Assembly (NCBI RefSeq): GCF_044872765.1
Contig: NZ_CP085253.1
Coordinates: forward strand, 2,046,001 to 2,110,000
Direction of reading: 5' to 3'
Length of the DNA: 64,000 nucleotides
Source of the DNA: Micrococcus sp023147585
Lineage (GTDB): Bacteria > Actinomycetota > Actinomycetes > Actinomycetales > Micrococcaceae
The notes below the pieces were generated by a model. That model searched no databases. It was not told where the DNA came from and saw only the letters and a program-made list of their open reading frames with translations. This document shows, in pieces, positions 8,852-16,314 of the stretch (position 1 is its first letter; each line of letters opens with the position of its first letter). The translations under genes were made by a program, and so were the position numbers.

Positions 8852-8939
8852 GACCCCTCACGCACCTGCCAGAGCCCACCTACCCTTGCTACCTTCCGGT
8901 CCTGGGGGAGTTCAGCGAGATGACACCACGTGAGGGGCC
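8852..8939 (-). ncRNA. ffs: Signal recognition particle RNA, small bacterial type
   Basis: The minus strand carries the 4.5S apical signature: CAGGACCGGAAGGTAGCAAG followed by GGTAGGTGGGCTCTGGCAGG. The ends GCCCCTCACG and CGTGAGGGGTC pair to close the hairpin. The conserved GGAAGG/AGCA loop is the Ffh-binding site. A TAGACT box at 8947-8952 (minus) fits a -10. Exact ends are uncertain by several nucleotides. The gene sits directly upstream of gluQ. Confidence 0.88.
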
Positions 8940-8987
8940 GTCCACGAGTCTACCAGCGCTCGGACGCAGGGCCAGTCGGGCGGGCGA

Positions 8988-9018
8988 TTGGCGTCCCGGC
9001 GCGCCACCTGGTTATGAT
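8988..9018 (+). promoter_or_regulatory. Probable promoter of tRNA-Ser
   Basis: TTGGCG at 8988-8993 and TATGAT at 9013-9018 are separated by 19 nt, a little long. The region between this and the tRNA would be the 5' leader. Confidence 0.45.
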
Positions 9019-9059
9019 GGAGCCTGCCCTTGTGCGGTCTTCCGCATCGGGGCAGCCAA

Positions 9060-9144
9060 GGAGGATTCGCCTAGCGGCCTATGGCGCACGCCTGGAACGC
9101 GTGTTGGGTTAACGCCCTCGGGGGTTCAAATCCCCCATCCTCCG
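9060..9144 (+). tRNA. tRNA-Ser, anticodon GGA
   Basis: The 7-bp acceptor stem GGAGGAT pairs with ATCCTCC. The anticodon arm is CACGC-CTGGAAC-GCGTG with anticodon GGA. A long variable arm follows, and the T arm is GGGGG-TTCAAAT-CCCCC. The discriminator is G and CCA is not encoded. The 85-nt length and long variable arm are as expected for tRNA-Ser. It decodes UCC and UCU. Confidence 0.97.
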
Positions 9145-9149
9145 CGGGT

Positions 9150-9182
9150 AAGCCCCGTCACCCCCGTGGTGACGGGGCTTTT
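9150..9182 (+). terminator. Rho-independent terminator of tRNA-Ser
   Basis: AAGCCCCGTCACC at 9150-9162 pairs perfectly with 9168-9180 around a 5-nt loop and is followed by TTTT. It starts 6 nt after the tRNA. Confidence 0.9.
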
Positions 9183-9191
9183 CGCATGACT

Positions 9192-9228
9192 GGAGGATCT
9201 GGGCGACCCGTCCGGAGGATCTGGACGA
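9192..9228 (+). repeat. Direct repeat of GGAGGATCTGG(G/A)CGA
   Basis: Two 15-nt copies differing at one base lie at 9192-9206 and 9214-9228, between the tRNA terminator and the AGCS gene. AGGATCTG also forms part of the terminator stem after that gene. The function is unknown. Confidence 0.6.
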
Positions 9229-9407
9229 GCGCGGGTGTGGGTGCGGCGGCGGGCGCACGGGCTCAGGGAGTCACGCGTCGACCAATGATGAGACGGGCAT
9301 CACAGAGTGGCGTACTGTTCCCCTCAGCAGATTCCCTTCCTGCCGCGGGGCGCCTTCCCTGATCCCGCTCCGTCTCGGTGCTCGCACCCCGACTTCGGAG
9401 ACTCACC

Positions 9408-11015
9408 ATGACCTTCGCCGAATTCATCGATGAGGCCAACGGCTACATCTGGTCGTTGCCCCTGATCGGTCTCTGCCTCCTCGCAGGCGTCTACTTCTCT
9501 CTCCGCACGGCCTTCCTCCAGGTCCGGGGCATCCCCGACATGCTCGCCCAGCTCAAGAACGGCGAGAAGTCCGCGGACGGCACCTCGTCCTTCCAGTCCC
9601 TCATGATGTCCCTCGCCGGCCGTGTCGGCATGGGCAACATCGGCGGCGTGGCCACGGCCATCGCCTTCGGCGGTCCGGGCGCTGTCTTCTGGATGTGGAT
9701 GGTCGCCTTCCTGGGCGCCGCCACCTCCTTCATCGAGTGCACGCTCGGCCAGATCTACAAGGAGAAGGACAAGGACACCGGCGAGTACCGCGGCGGTCCG
9801 GCGTACTACTTCGACAAGGCCTACAAGCACACGGCGTTCGGCCCGGTCCTGAAGGTCTACGCCGTGATCTTCGCGATCGTGACGGTCTTCGCCACCAGCT
9901 TCTTCCTCCCGGGCGTGCAGGCCAACGGCATGGCGTCGTCCATCAACGAGGCCTGGGGTGCGCCCGCGTGGGCCGTGGCCATCGGCATCGTCATCATCCT
10001 CGCGTTCATCGTGGTGGGCGGCGTGAAGCGCATCGCGACGTTCGCCGTGTACGTCGTCCCGGTGATGGCGGTCCTGTACATCATCCTGGCGCTGATCGTC
10101 TTCTTCCTGAACTTCTCTCAGATCCCCGCCGTGTTCGGAGCGATCTTCTCCAGCGCCTTCGGCACGCACGCGATCTTCGGCTCCATCCTCGGCCTCGCCG
10201 TGCAGTGGGGCGTCAAGCGCGGCGTCTACTCGAACGAGGCCGGTCAGGGCACCGGCCCCCACGCGGCCGCCGCTGCGGAGGTCTCCCACCCGGCCAAGCA
10301 GGGCTATGCGCAGGCCTTCGCCGTCTACATCGACACCCTGTTCGTCTGCACGGCCACGGCGTTCATCATCCTGTCCACCGGCATGTACCGCGTGTACCAG
10401 GGCGAGGCCGTGACCACCCCGGTCCTCTTCGAGGGGAACCTCCCCGCCGACTCCAAGGTGGGCCCCGCCTTCGTGCAGAACGGCTTCGACACCGTCTTCA
10501 CCGGCTTCGGCCCCTCCTTCGTGGCGGTGGCCCTCGCGTTCTTCGCGTTCACCACGATCGTGGCGTACTACTACATGGCGGAGGTCAACGTCGCGTACCT
10601 GTTCCGCGGCGCCAAGAACTCGACCGTCCGCCGCGTGGTCATCCGCCTGCTGCAGGGCCTGATCCTCGTGTCCGTGGCCTACGGCGCCGTCACCACCACC
10701 GGTGCGGCCTGGGGCCTCGGCGACATCGGCGTGGGTTCCATGGCGTGGATGAACATCATCGGCATCCTGTTCCTGCAGGGCCCCGCCCTGAAGGCCCTCA
10801 AGGACTACCACGCCCAGAAGAAGCAGGGCCTGGACCCGCAGTTCGACCCGCGCCCGCTCGGCATCCGCAACGCCGACTTCTGGGAGCTGCGCTCGGACGG
10901 GCTCGTCCGCGAGGGCATGACCGGCGAGGAGCTCGAGCGCCACGCGGCCGGCACCCCGGGTGCCACGTCCGTGCGCGACGGCGGCGTGGACGAGGCCGGC
11001 TCGCACCGCGCCTGA
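9408..11015 (+). CDS. Sodium:alanine/glycine symporter, AGCS family
   Basis: 535-residue polytopic membrane protein with about eleven helices and the family features: SLAGRVGMGNIGGVATAIAFGGPGAVFWMW near residues 68-97, a G-P-x-Y motif after ECTLGQIYKEK, and NEAGQGTGPHAAAAAEVSHP in the middle. AGCS carriers import alanine or glycine with sodium. The C-terminal ~60 residues are cytosolic and hydrophilic. The ATG at 9408 gives the usual short N terminus; there is little ribosome site. A TACTGT box at 9313-9318 may be the -10, leaving a leader of about 80 nt. It may supply glycine to the cleavage system encoded at 42-46 kb. Confidence 0.95.
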   Translation: MTFAEFIDEANGYIWSLPLIGLCLLAGVYFSLRTAFLQVRGIPDMLAQLKNGEKSADGTSSFQSLMMSLAGRVGMGNIGGVATAIAFGGPGAVFWMWMVAFLGAATSFIECTLGQIYKEKDKDTGEYRGGPAYYFDKAYKHTAFGPVLKVYAVIFAIVTVFATSFFLPGVQANGMASSINEAWGAPAWAVAIGIVIILAFIVVGGVKRIATFAVYVVPVMAVLYIILALIVFFLNFSQIPAVFGAIFSSAFGTHAIFGSILGLAVQWGVKRGVYSNEAGQGTGPHAAAAAEVSHPAKQGYAQAFAVYIDTLFVCTATAFIILSTGMYRVYQGEAVTTPVLFEGNLPADSKVGPAFVQNGFDTVFTGFGPSFVAVALAFFAFTTIVAYYYMAEVNVAYLFRGAKNSTVRRVVIRLLQGLILVSVAYGAVTTTGAAWGLGDIGVGSMAWMNIIGILFLQGPALKALKDYHAQKKQGLDPQFDPRPLGIRNADFWELRSDGLVREGMTGEELERHAAGTPGATSVRDGGVDEAGSHRA

Positions 11016-11057
11016 CGCGTCGTCCGCCGACACGACGGGCGCCGGCCCGGTCGGCAG

Positions 11058-11103
11058 AAAGGGGCAGGATCTGCGTCCTCGACGCAGATCCTGTCCCTTT
11101 TCG
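11058..11103 (+). terminator. Strong terminator after the AGCS gene
   Basis: A 20-bp stem (11058-11077 with 11081-11100, one G-U pair) has a 3-nt loop, an A-run before it and TTTT at its end. The symmetric A/T flanks mean it could also act for the convergent poxB transcript. Confidence 0.9.
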
Positions 11104-11193
11104 CAGGTCCGACCGGAGGGACGGTCCGACCGGGGGGGCGGGCTGTCCGGCTCCGGTGATGACGGGCCGCCGCCGTCGGCCGCCAGGGTCCGC

Positions 11194-12909
11194 TCAGAAC
11201 AGCTGGCGGATGTTCGCCTTGGCGAGGTCGATGAGCTCGGTGCCCTTGCCGTCCAGCACGGTGCGGATCGCGTAGAGGGCGAAGCCCTTGGCCTGCTCGG
11301 CCTCCACGCTCGGCGGGATCGTCAGCTCCTGGCGCTCGGTCGTGACGTCGAGGATCGCGGGGCCCTCGTGGGCCAGGAAGGCGTCCACGGCGTCCGGCAG
11401 CTCCTTCGACGTCTCCGCGTGGAAGCCGCGCAGGCCCACCGCCTCGCCCACCACGGAGAAGTCCGGGCTCTTCAGGTCCGTGGCGAACGTGACGAAGCCC
11501 GCCGCCTTCATCTCGAGCTCCACGAAGTTCAGCGAGGAGTTGTTGAACACCACCACCTTGACGGGCAGGCCGTTCTGCACGAGGGTGTGCAGCTCGCCGA
11601 GCATCATGGAGAGGCCGCCGTCGCCGGCGAGCGCGATCACCTGCCGCCCGGGGTACGCGGCCTGTGCGCCGATCGACTGCATGATGGCGTTGGCCATGGA
11701 GCCGTGGTTCATGGACCCGATGAGCCGGCGGCGCCCGTTCATGGTGAGGTAGCGCGCTGCCCAGATCACGGGCGAGCCCACGTCCGGGATGAAGATGGCG
11801 TCGTCGGCGGCGCGCTCGTCGATCAGGCGGGCCAGGTACTGCGGATGGATCGTGGAGCGGGACGGCGTGGCCAGCTCGTCCAGGTCCTTCCGCGTCGTGC
11901 GGTACTCCTTCAGGATCTCCTCGAGGAACGCCGACGACGCGTTGCCGCGCAGCCGCAGCAGCAGGGCCTCCGCGGTCTCCTTCACCCCGCCCACGAGGGG
12001 CACGTCCACCGCGATGCGCCGGCCGATCTGCTCGCCCCGGATGTCCACCTGGATGACCGTCGCGTCCTCGGGGTAGAACTGGCGGTAGGGGAGCGAGGAG
12101 CCGAGGATGAGCAGCGTCTCCGCTCCCTTGAGCGCCTTGTAGCCGGAGGAGAAGCCGAGCAGCCCGGTGAGGCCGACGTCGTACGGGTTGTCGTACTCCA
12201 GGTGCTCCTTGCCGCGCATCGCGTGGACGATGGGCGCCTGGAGCCGCTCGGCGAGGGCCACCACCTCGCGGTGGGCGCCCGCCGCGCCGGCGCCGGCGAG
12301 GATCGTGATCCGCTGGGCGGCGTTGAGCGCCTGGGCCGCCTCCGCGAGCAGCGTGTCCGCGGGGACCACGGTGGAGGGCGTGTGCCGGACGGCCTCGGCG
12401 GGGGCGTCGAGCTCCGTCAGCGCCACGTCGCCGGAGATCACCAGCACGGCCACACCGCGCTGCTCGACGGCGGCGCGCATCGCCGTGCGCAGCAGGCGGG
12501 GCATCTGGTCCGCGGAGGAGACGTGCTCCACGTACACGGAGCACTCGCGGAAGAGCTCCTGCGGGTGGGTCTCCTGGAAGTAGCCGGAGCCGATCTCCTC
12601 GGAGGGGATGTGCGCGGCGATCGCCAGGACGGGCGTGCGGGTGCGCTGCGCGTCGAACAGGCCGTTGACGAGGTGCAGGTTGCCCGGGCCGCACGAGCCG
12701 GCGCACACCGCGAGCTCGCCGGTCAGCTGGGACTCGGCCGAGGCCGCGAACGCCGCCGACTCCTCGTGCCGGACCGGCACCCACTCCACGCCCCCGTGGT
12801 CGCGCAGCGCGTCCGTGAGGCCGTTGAGGGAGTCTCCGGAGACGCCGTACATCCGGCGGACCCCGGATGCGTGGAGGCTCTCGACGATGTTGCGGGCGAC
12901 GGTGGCCAT
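11194..12909 (-). CDS. poxB: Pyruvate dehydrogenase (quinone), thiamine-diphosphate dependent
   Basis: 571 residues, almost exactly the length of E. coli PoxB. The N-terminal TPP domain has RHEESAAFAASAESQLTG with the catalytic Glu. A central FAD-type domain follows, then GDGGLSMMLGELHTL with the TPP/Mg motif. A C-terminal basic/hydrophobic segment (ALYAIRTVLDGKGTELIDLAKANIRQLF) resembles the membrane-binding end of PoxB. The enzyme oxidatively decarboxylates pyruvate to acetate and CO2 and feeds electrons to the quinone pool. The ATG at 12909 has GAGAGGT upstream. Confidence 0.93.
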   Translation of the reverse strand: MATVARNIVESLHASGVRRMYGVSGDSLNGLTDALRDHGGVEWVPVRHEESAAFAASAESQLTGELAVCAGSCGPGNLHLVNGLFDAQRTRTPVLAIAAHIPSEEIGSGYFQETHPQELFRECSVYVEHVSSADQMPRLLRTAMRAAVEQRGVAVLVISGDVALTELDAPAEAVRHTPSTVVPADTLLAEAAQALNAAQRITILAGAGAAGAHREVVALAERLQAPIVHAMRGKEHLEYDNPYDVGLTGLLGFSSGYKALKGAETLLILGSSLPYRQFYPEDATVIQVDIRGEQIGRRIAVDVPLVGGVKETAEALLLRLRGNASSAFLEEILKEYRTTRKDLDELATPSRSTIHPQYLARLIDERAADDAIFIPDVGSPVIWAARYLTMNGRRRLIGSMNHGSMANAIMQSIGAQAAYPGRQVIALAGDGGLSMMLGELHTLVQNGLPVKVVVFNNSSLNFVELEMKAAGFVTFATDLKSPDFSVVGEAVGLRGFHAETSKELPDAVDAFLAHEGPAILDVTTERQELTIPPSVEAEQAKGFALYAIRTVLDGKGTELIDLAKANIRQLF

Positions 12910-13063
12910 GGTGCGCACCTCTCTGGGTCGGGGGAGGCGCCCCGCTCGGGAGGGGAGGCGCCGCTTCCCGGTCCACGCTAGGACGGAGCCGTGCGGAAGG
13001 ACAGGGCCCGGGGTCCACTCGGGCCATGTCCTCCTGCTCACACCTCCGCTCCCGCGGGGTGGC

Positions 13064-14134
13064 TCAGCGGTTCAGCAGCCCCGGGTGGAACCGCTCGGTC
13101 ACCCGCGGATGGGCGCGCGCGAAGCCCTTGAGCATGTTGGAGCCGAAGGAGGCGAGCATCGGGTTGGTCGGGTCGTCGGAGACCCCGCGGGCGTCCGCGG
13201 CCAGCTCGGCCGGGAGCTCCACCTTCTCGATCACCGCGTCCAGGCGGGGGGAGTAGAAGAACGGCACGGAGTAGCGGTCCACGCCCGGCGGCGGGGACTG
13301 CACGCGGTGGATCGTGGCCATGAGGTAGCCGTCCGTGGCCACCTCGAGCATCTCGCCGAGGTTCACCACGAGCGCGCCCGGGATCGGCTCCACCGGCAGC
13401 CACGCGTCCTGGCCGTAGGGGCGCACCTCGAGGCCGCCGACCTCGTCCTGCAGCAGGAGGGTGATGAACCCGTAGTCGGCGTGCAGCCCCACCCCCTGGG
13501 TCCCGGCCTCGGCCACGCCGCCGACGTAGTGCGCCAGCTTGGCCATCCACGCGCGGTCGCCGTCGAACGCCGCGGAGAAGTGGTCCTCGTCCAGGCCTAT
13601 GGCGACGCAGAGCGCCTTGAGGAGGTCCTCGCCCACGCGGTCCATCAGCGCCGTCCACGCCATGGCGGTGCGCTCGAGCTCGGGCATGCCGGCGGGCCAC
13701 TGGTTGCGGCCCTGCAGGTGCCAGAACTCCTCCCCCTCACCGATCCGCTCGGCCGGGACCGGCTCGCGGTCCGCGGAGAAGTCCAGCTGCTCGCGGGAGT
13801 CGGGGCGGCCCTGCGTCCGCTCGGCGGCGATCGCCGAGTAGCCCCGGTAGTGCGGGGACTCCTGGTTGTGCTGCGCCAGCTTCTCCGCCTCGGGGCGGGC
13901 GAAGAACTCGGCGGTCACGCGGAACAGCGCGTCCACCTGGCCGGGCTCCGCGCCGTAGCCCACGATCTGGAAGAAGCCCACGTTGTGCGCCGCGAAGCGC
14001 AGGCGCTCCAGGAACGCGGGGTCGAGGGAGCCGTCGGCCCGACGCATGGTCGACAGGTCGAGGACGGGAACCTCGAGCGGGGCGGTGCCCCGCGCATCGG
14101 CGGGGGAGGGGGTGTCGGTTGCGTGCGCGGTCAT
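13064..14134 (-). CDS. 2-oxoglutarate/Fe(II) oxygenase, isopenicillin-N-synthase-like
   Basis: 356-residue non-haem iron dioxygenase. The N-terminal DIOX_N region is at about 20-140 (VPVLDLSTM...FFQIVGYG). The iron ligands are visible as the HAD of GLHADYGF near residue 216 and the His of TIHRV near 274, with the 2OG-binding RYS near 286. These enzymes oxidise small molecules using 2OG and O2; the substrate cannot be predicted. A penicillin pathway is not implied, since no NRPS or other biosynthetic genes are nearby. The ATG at 14134 follows the natural N terminus, but the ribosome site is unconvincing. Confidence 0.85.
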   Translation of the reverse strand: MTAHATDTPSPADARGTAPLEVPVLDLSTMRRADGSLDPAFLERLRFAAHNVGFFQIVGYGAEPGQVDALFRVTAEFFARPEAEKLAQHNQESPHYRGYSAIAAERTQGRPDSREQLDFSADREPVPAERIGEGEEFWHLQGRNQWPAGMPELERTAMAWTALMDRVGEDLLKALCVAIGLDEDHFSAAFDGDRAWMAKLAHYVGGVAEAGTQGVGLHADYGFITLLLQDEVGGLEVRPYGQDAWLPVEPIPGALVVNLGEMLEVATDGYLMATIHRVQSPPPGVDRYSVPFFYSPRLDAVIEKVELPAELAADARGVSDDPTNPMLASFGSNMLKGFARAHPRVTERFHPGLLNR

Positions 14135-14220
14135 GGGCCCAGTGCACTCTCGACGCCGGCCGGCCGCCACTTCCGGTGTCGCCGTGTTGACGCCGGTGAC
14201 GCCCCGTGACGCGGACCCGC

Positions 14221-15117
14221 TCAGCCGAGGAGGTCCCGCTCCGCCCACCGCAGGAGGGACTCGCCGGCGCGCTCGTGCACGTCCTCCGCCTGGCCGACGC
14301 CGCGCTCCGCGAGGTCGGCGGCGGTGAGGACGCCGTACGCCTTCTCCGGGATCCCGTCCTCCGGGCGGACGTCCATGTGCTCCACGCGCGCGCCCATGGC
14401 GTGCAGGGCGTCCGCCATGGCGTAGTCGGAGCGGGAGTCGCCCGCGGTGATCCAGCGCTCGGGGACGGCGACGCCGTCGTCGGCCATCAAGCCCAGGCAC
14501 CGCTCGACGCCGAGGTCCTTGCCGGAGGAGGCGTGCTCCACGTCGATCGAGATGATGGTGGGGTCCACCTCGAACTCCTCGGCGAGGCCCCGCCTCTCCA
14601 GCAGGTCCTCGATCCCCGCGACGACCTCGTCGCGCACCCGGGTGAACTCGGCGTCGTCCGCGCCCACCTCCTCCTCGAGGGAGACCATGACCAGCTTCGT
14701 CCGGTCGGCGAACATGACGTCCTCGTCCCGCTCCTCGTTCACGGCCCACATCGCCTCGCGCAGCTCGGGGTCGATCGCCATGTCCGGATCGGTGCGGACC
14801 CAGTTCGGGACGGGGGCGTCGACGCTCACCTCGGGCAGCTCGCCCTCGGGGACGGCGGAGAAGGGGAACCACACGGCGCCCTTCTCGCAGACGGCGTAGA
14901 ACGGCGCGTCGTCGGGAAGCCCCGCCGCCCGCAGCGGGGCGATCACGCTGTGCAGGAGGAAGTCGGCGGAGCGGCCCGTGTTGAAGCCGATCGGCACGCG
15001 CCGCTGGGCGAGCCGTGCGAGGGTGGTGATGATCCCCTCCGGCACGGTGCGGGTCTCGGTGGAGGCCAGGGGACCGTCCACGTCCAGCAGGAGTCCGAGG
15101 GGGGAGGGGGCGCTCAT
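14221..15117 (-). CDS. HAD-superfamily hydrolase
   Basis: 298 residues. Motif I DVDGPL has nucleophile D12 and acid D14; motif II is NTGRS; motif IV GDSRSDYAMADAL is near residue 227. The arrangement (cap between motifs II and III, GDS-xxD) is that of Cof/SPP-type phosphatases acting on small phosphoesters. The exact substrate is unknown. The minus strand carries TAGGCT at 15124-15129, 6 nt before the ATG, and no ribosome site, so the mRNA is probably leaderless. It is followed in the same direction by the 2OG oxygenase gene. Confidence 0.85.
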   Translation of the reverse strand: MSAPSPLGLLLDVDGPLASTETRTVPEGIITTLARLAQRRVPIGFNTGRSADFLLHSVIAPLRAAGLPDDAPFYAVCEKGAVWFPFSAVPEGELPEVSVDAPVPNWVRTDPDMAIDPELREAMWAVNEERDEDVMFADRTKLVMVSLEEEVGADDAEFTRVRDEVVAGIEDLLERRGLAEEFEVDPTIISIDVEHASSGKDLGVERCLGLMADDGVAVPERWITAGDSRSDYAMADALHAMGARVEHMDVRPEDGIPEKAYGVLTAADLAERGVGQAEDVHERAGESLLRWAERDLLG

Positions 15118-15261
15118 GCCCCCAGCCTAGGCGGGGCGCGGGGGTGGGAGGCCAGACGGCGTGGGAGAGGCACCTGACGGAGGCCGCTCCGGGTTGGCTA
15201 CGCTGACCACGAACGGCATCCGCATGCGCGGGCGCCATCCGACCCCGACCTGGGAGAGACC

Positions 15262-16179
15262 ATGAGCACCGCCGCCCCCGGCCAGCCCCCCGCCCCGCAC
15301 TCCGCCCACGCGGCCACCGCCCGCGCCGACCGGAGCGTCGACCTGGGCCGGACCTCCCGCGGCCGTCAGGCGGTCATGCTGCTGGTCGTCCTCGCCTCCC
15401 TCGTGGCCGCCTTCCTCGGCTCCGGGGCGTTCCTCCGCGACGCGACCGGCGGCTGGTTCACCGACGACGGCTCCTGGCTCTCCCCGTCCCGCCCCGCCCT
15501 ATGGCTGTGGGCCCTGGTGGGACTGGGGCTGCTCGCCTCTGCGCTGTGGCAGTTCCTGCCCGCCGCGCAGACCGTGCGCCACGACCGCCTGCGCCCGTGG
15601 ATCATGGCGAGCGCCGTGCTCGGCGCCGCGTGGATCTGGACGATCCACGCCGCCTGGCTCCTGGTGAGCGTCGTCGTCGCGCTGCTCCTCGTGGCCGTGC
15701 TGTTCCGGATCCTCACGCTCCTGGAGTCGGGCCACCCCCGCACCGTGGCCGAGCGCGTCCTCGTGGACGGGGTGCAGGGGCTGCACCTCGGCTGGGCCAC
15801 GTTCCTCCTCGTCGCGAGCCTCGCGGCGTGGCTCACCTCCGCCGGCTGGGCCGCGGGGCTCATGCCCACCACGTGGGCGCAGACCCTGATCGTGGTCGCC
15901 GCGATCGTGGGCCTCTTCACCGCCGTGTACGACGGCGGTCGGCTGACCCCGGCGCTCGCCCTCGCCTGGGGGCTCCTCTGGGTGGGCGTGGGCCGCTCGG
16001 ACGGCGCCGGCCTGTTCTCCGGCGCGGTGGCGTTGACGGCGTGGGGCGCGGCCGTGATCGTCCTGCTCGGGTGGGTCGCCTCCCTCCTGCTGTCCCACGT
16101 GTCCGCGACGGGTGAGGCGCGCGACCTCGTCCTCGACGCCATCGACGGCGGCGACGACCCGATCGATGGCCGCCGCTGA
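15262..16179 (+). CDS. Multi-pass membrane protein of unknown function
   Basis: 305 residues with a ~35-residue hydrophilic N terminus and about eight hydrophobic segments rich in Trp, Ala and Leu. The stretch WIWTIHAAWLLVSVVVALLL and the overall Trp content recall tryptophan-rich sensory (TspO/MBR-like) proteins, but I would not assign it to that family. The start ATG has GGGAGA 6 nt upstream. A TACGCT box at 15199-15204 could be the -10. It stands alone, divergent from the HAD gene. Confidence 0.75.
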   Translation: MSTAAPGQPPAPHSAHAATARADRSVDLGRTSRGRQAVMLLVVLASLVAAFLGSGAFLRDATGGWFTDDGSWLSPSRPALWLWALVGLGLLASALWQFLPAAQTVRHDRLRPWIMASAVLGAAWIWTIHAAWLLVSVVVALLLVAVLFRILTLLESGHPRTVAERVLVDGVQGLHLGWATFLLVASLAAWLTSAGWAAGLMPTTWAQTLIVVAAIVGLFTAVYDGGRLTPALALAWGLLWVGVGRSDGAGLFSGAVALTAWGAAVIVLLGWVASLLLSHVSATGEARDLVLDAIDGGDDPIDGRR

Positions 16180-16257
16180 CTCTGGACCCGACCGGAGACG
16201 GCAGGGGCGTGCCACACGAGAATCCGGTGCAATGACCGTGGGAGGATGACTCCGACG

Positions 16258-16285
16258 GAGGGCCCCGCCGCATGGCGGGGCCCTC
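16258..16285 (+). promoter_or_regulatory. Perfect 12-bp-arm hairpin in the nuclease gene leader
   Basis: GAGGGCCCCGCC at 16258-16269 pairs perfectly with 16274-16285 around GCAT, 29 nt before the GTG of the nuclease gene. It may terminate the upstream membrane-protein transcript or shape the 5' leader. No T-run follows. Confidence 0.5.
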
Positions 16286-16314
16286 GCCCGTCCCCACCAC
16301 CGTCAGGAGCCCCC

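Noticed and set aside
8830..8865. Upstream start for gluQ adding twelve residues
   Set aside because: The added stretch would lie within the SRP RNA, and a strong AGGAGG precedes ATG 8829.
13064..14134. Penicillin biosynthesis gene (isopenicillin N synthase)
   Set aside because: The family resemblance is only to the 2OG-Fe(II) fold. There is no peptide synthetase or other pathway gene nearby.
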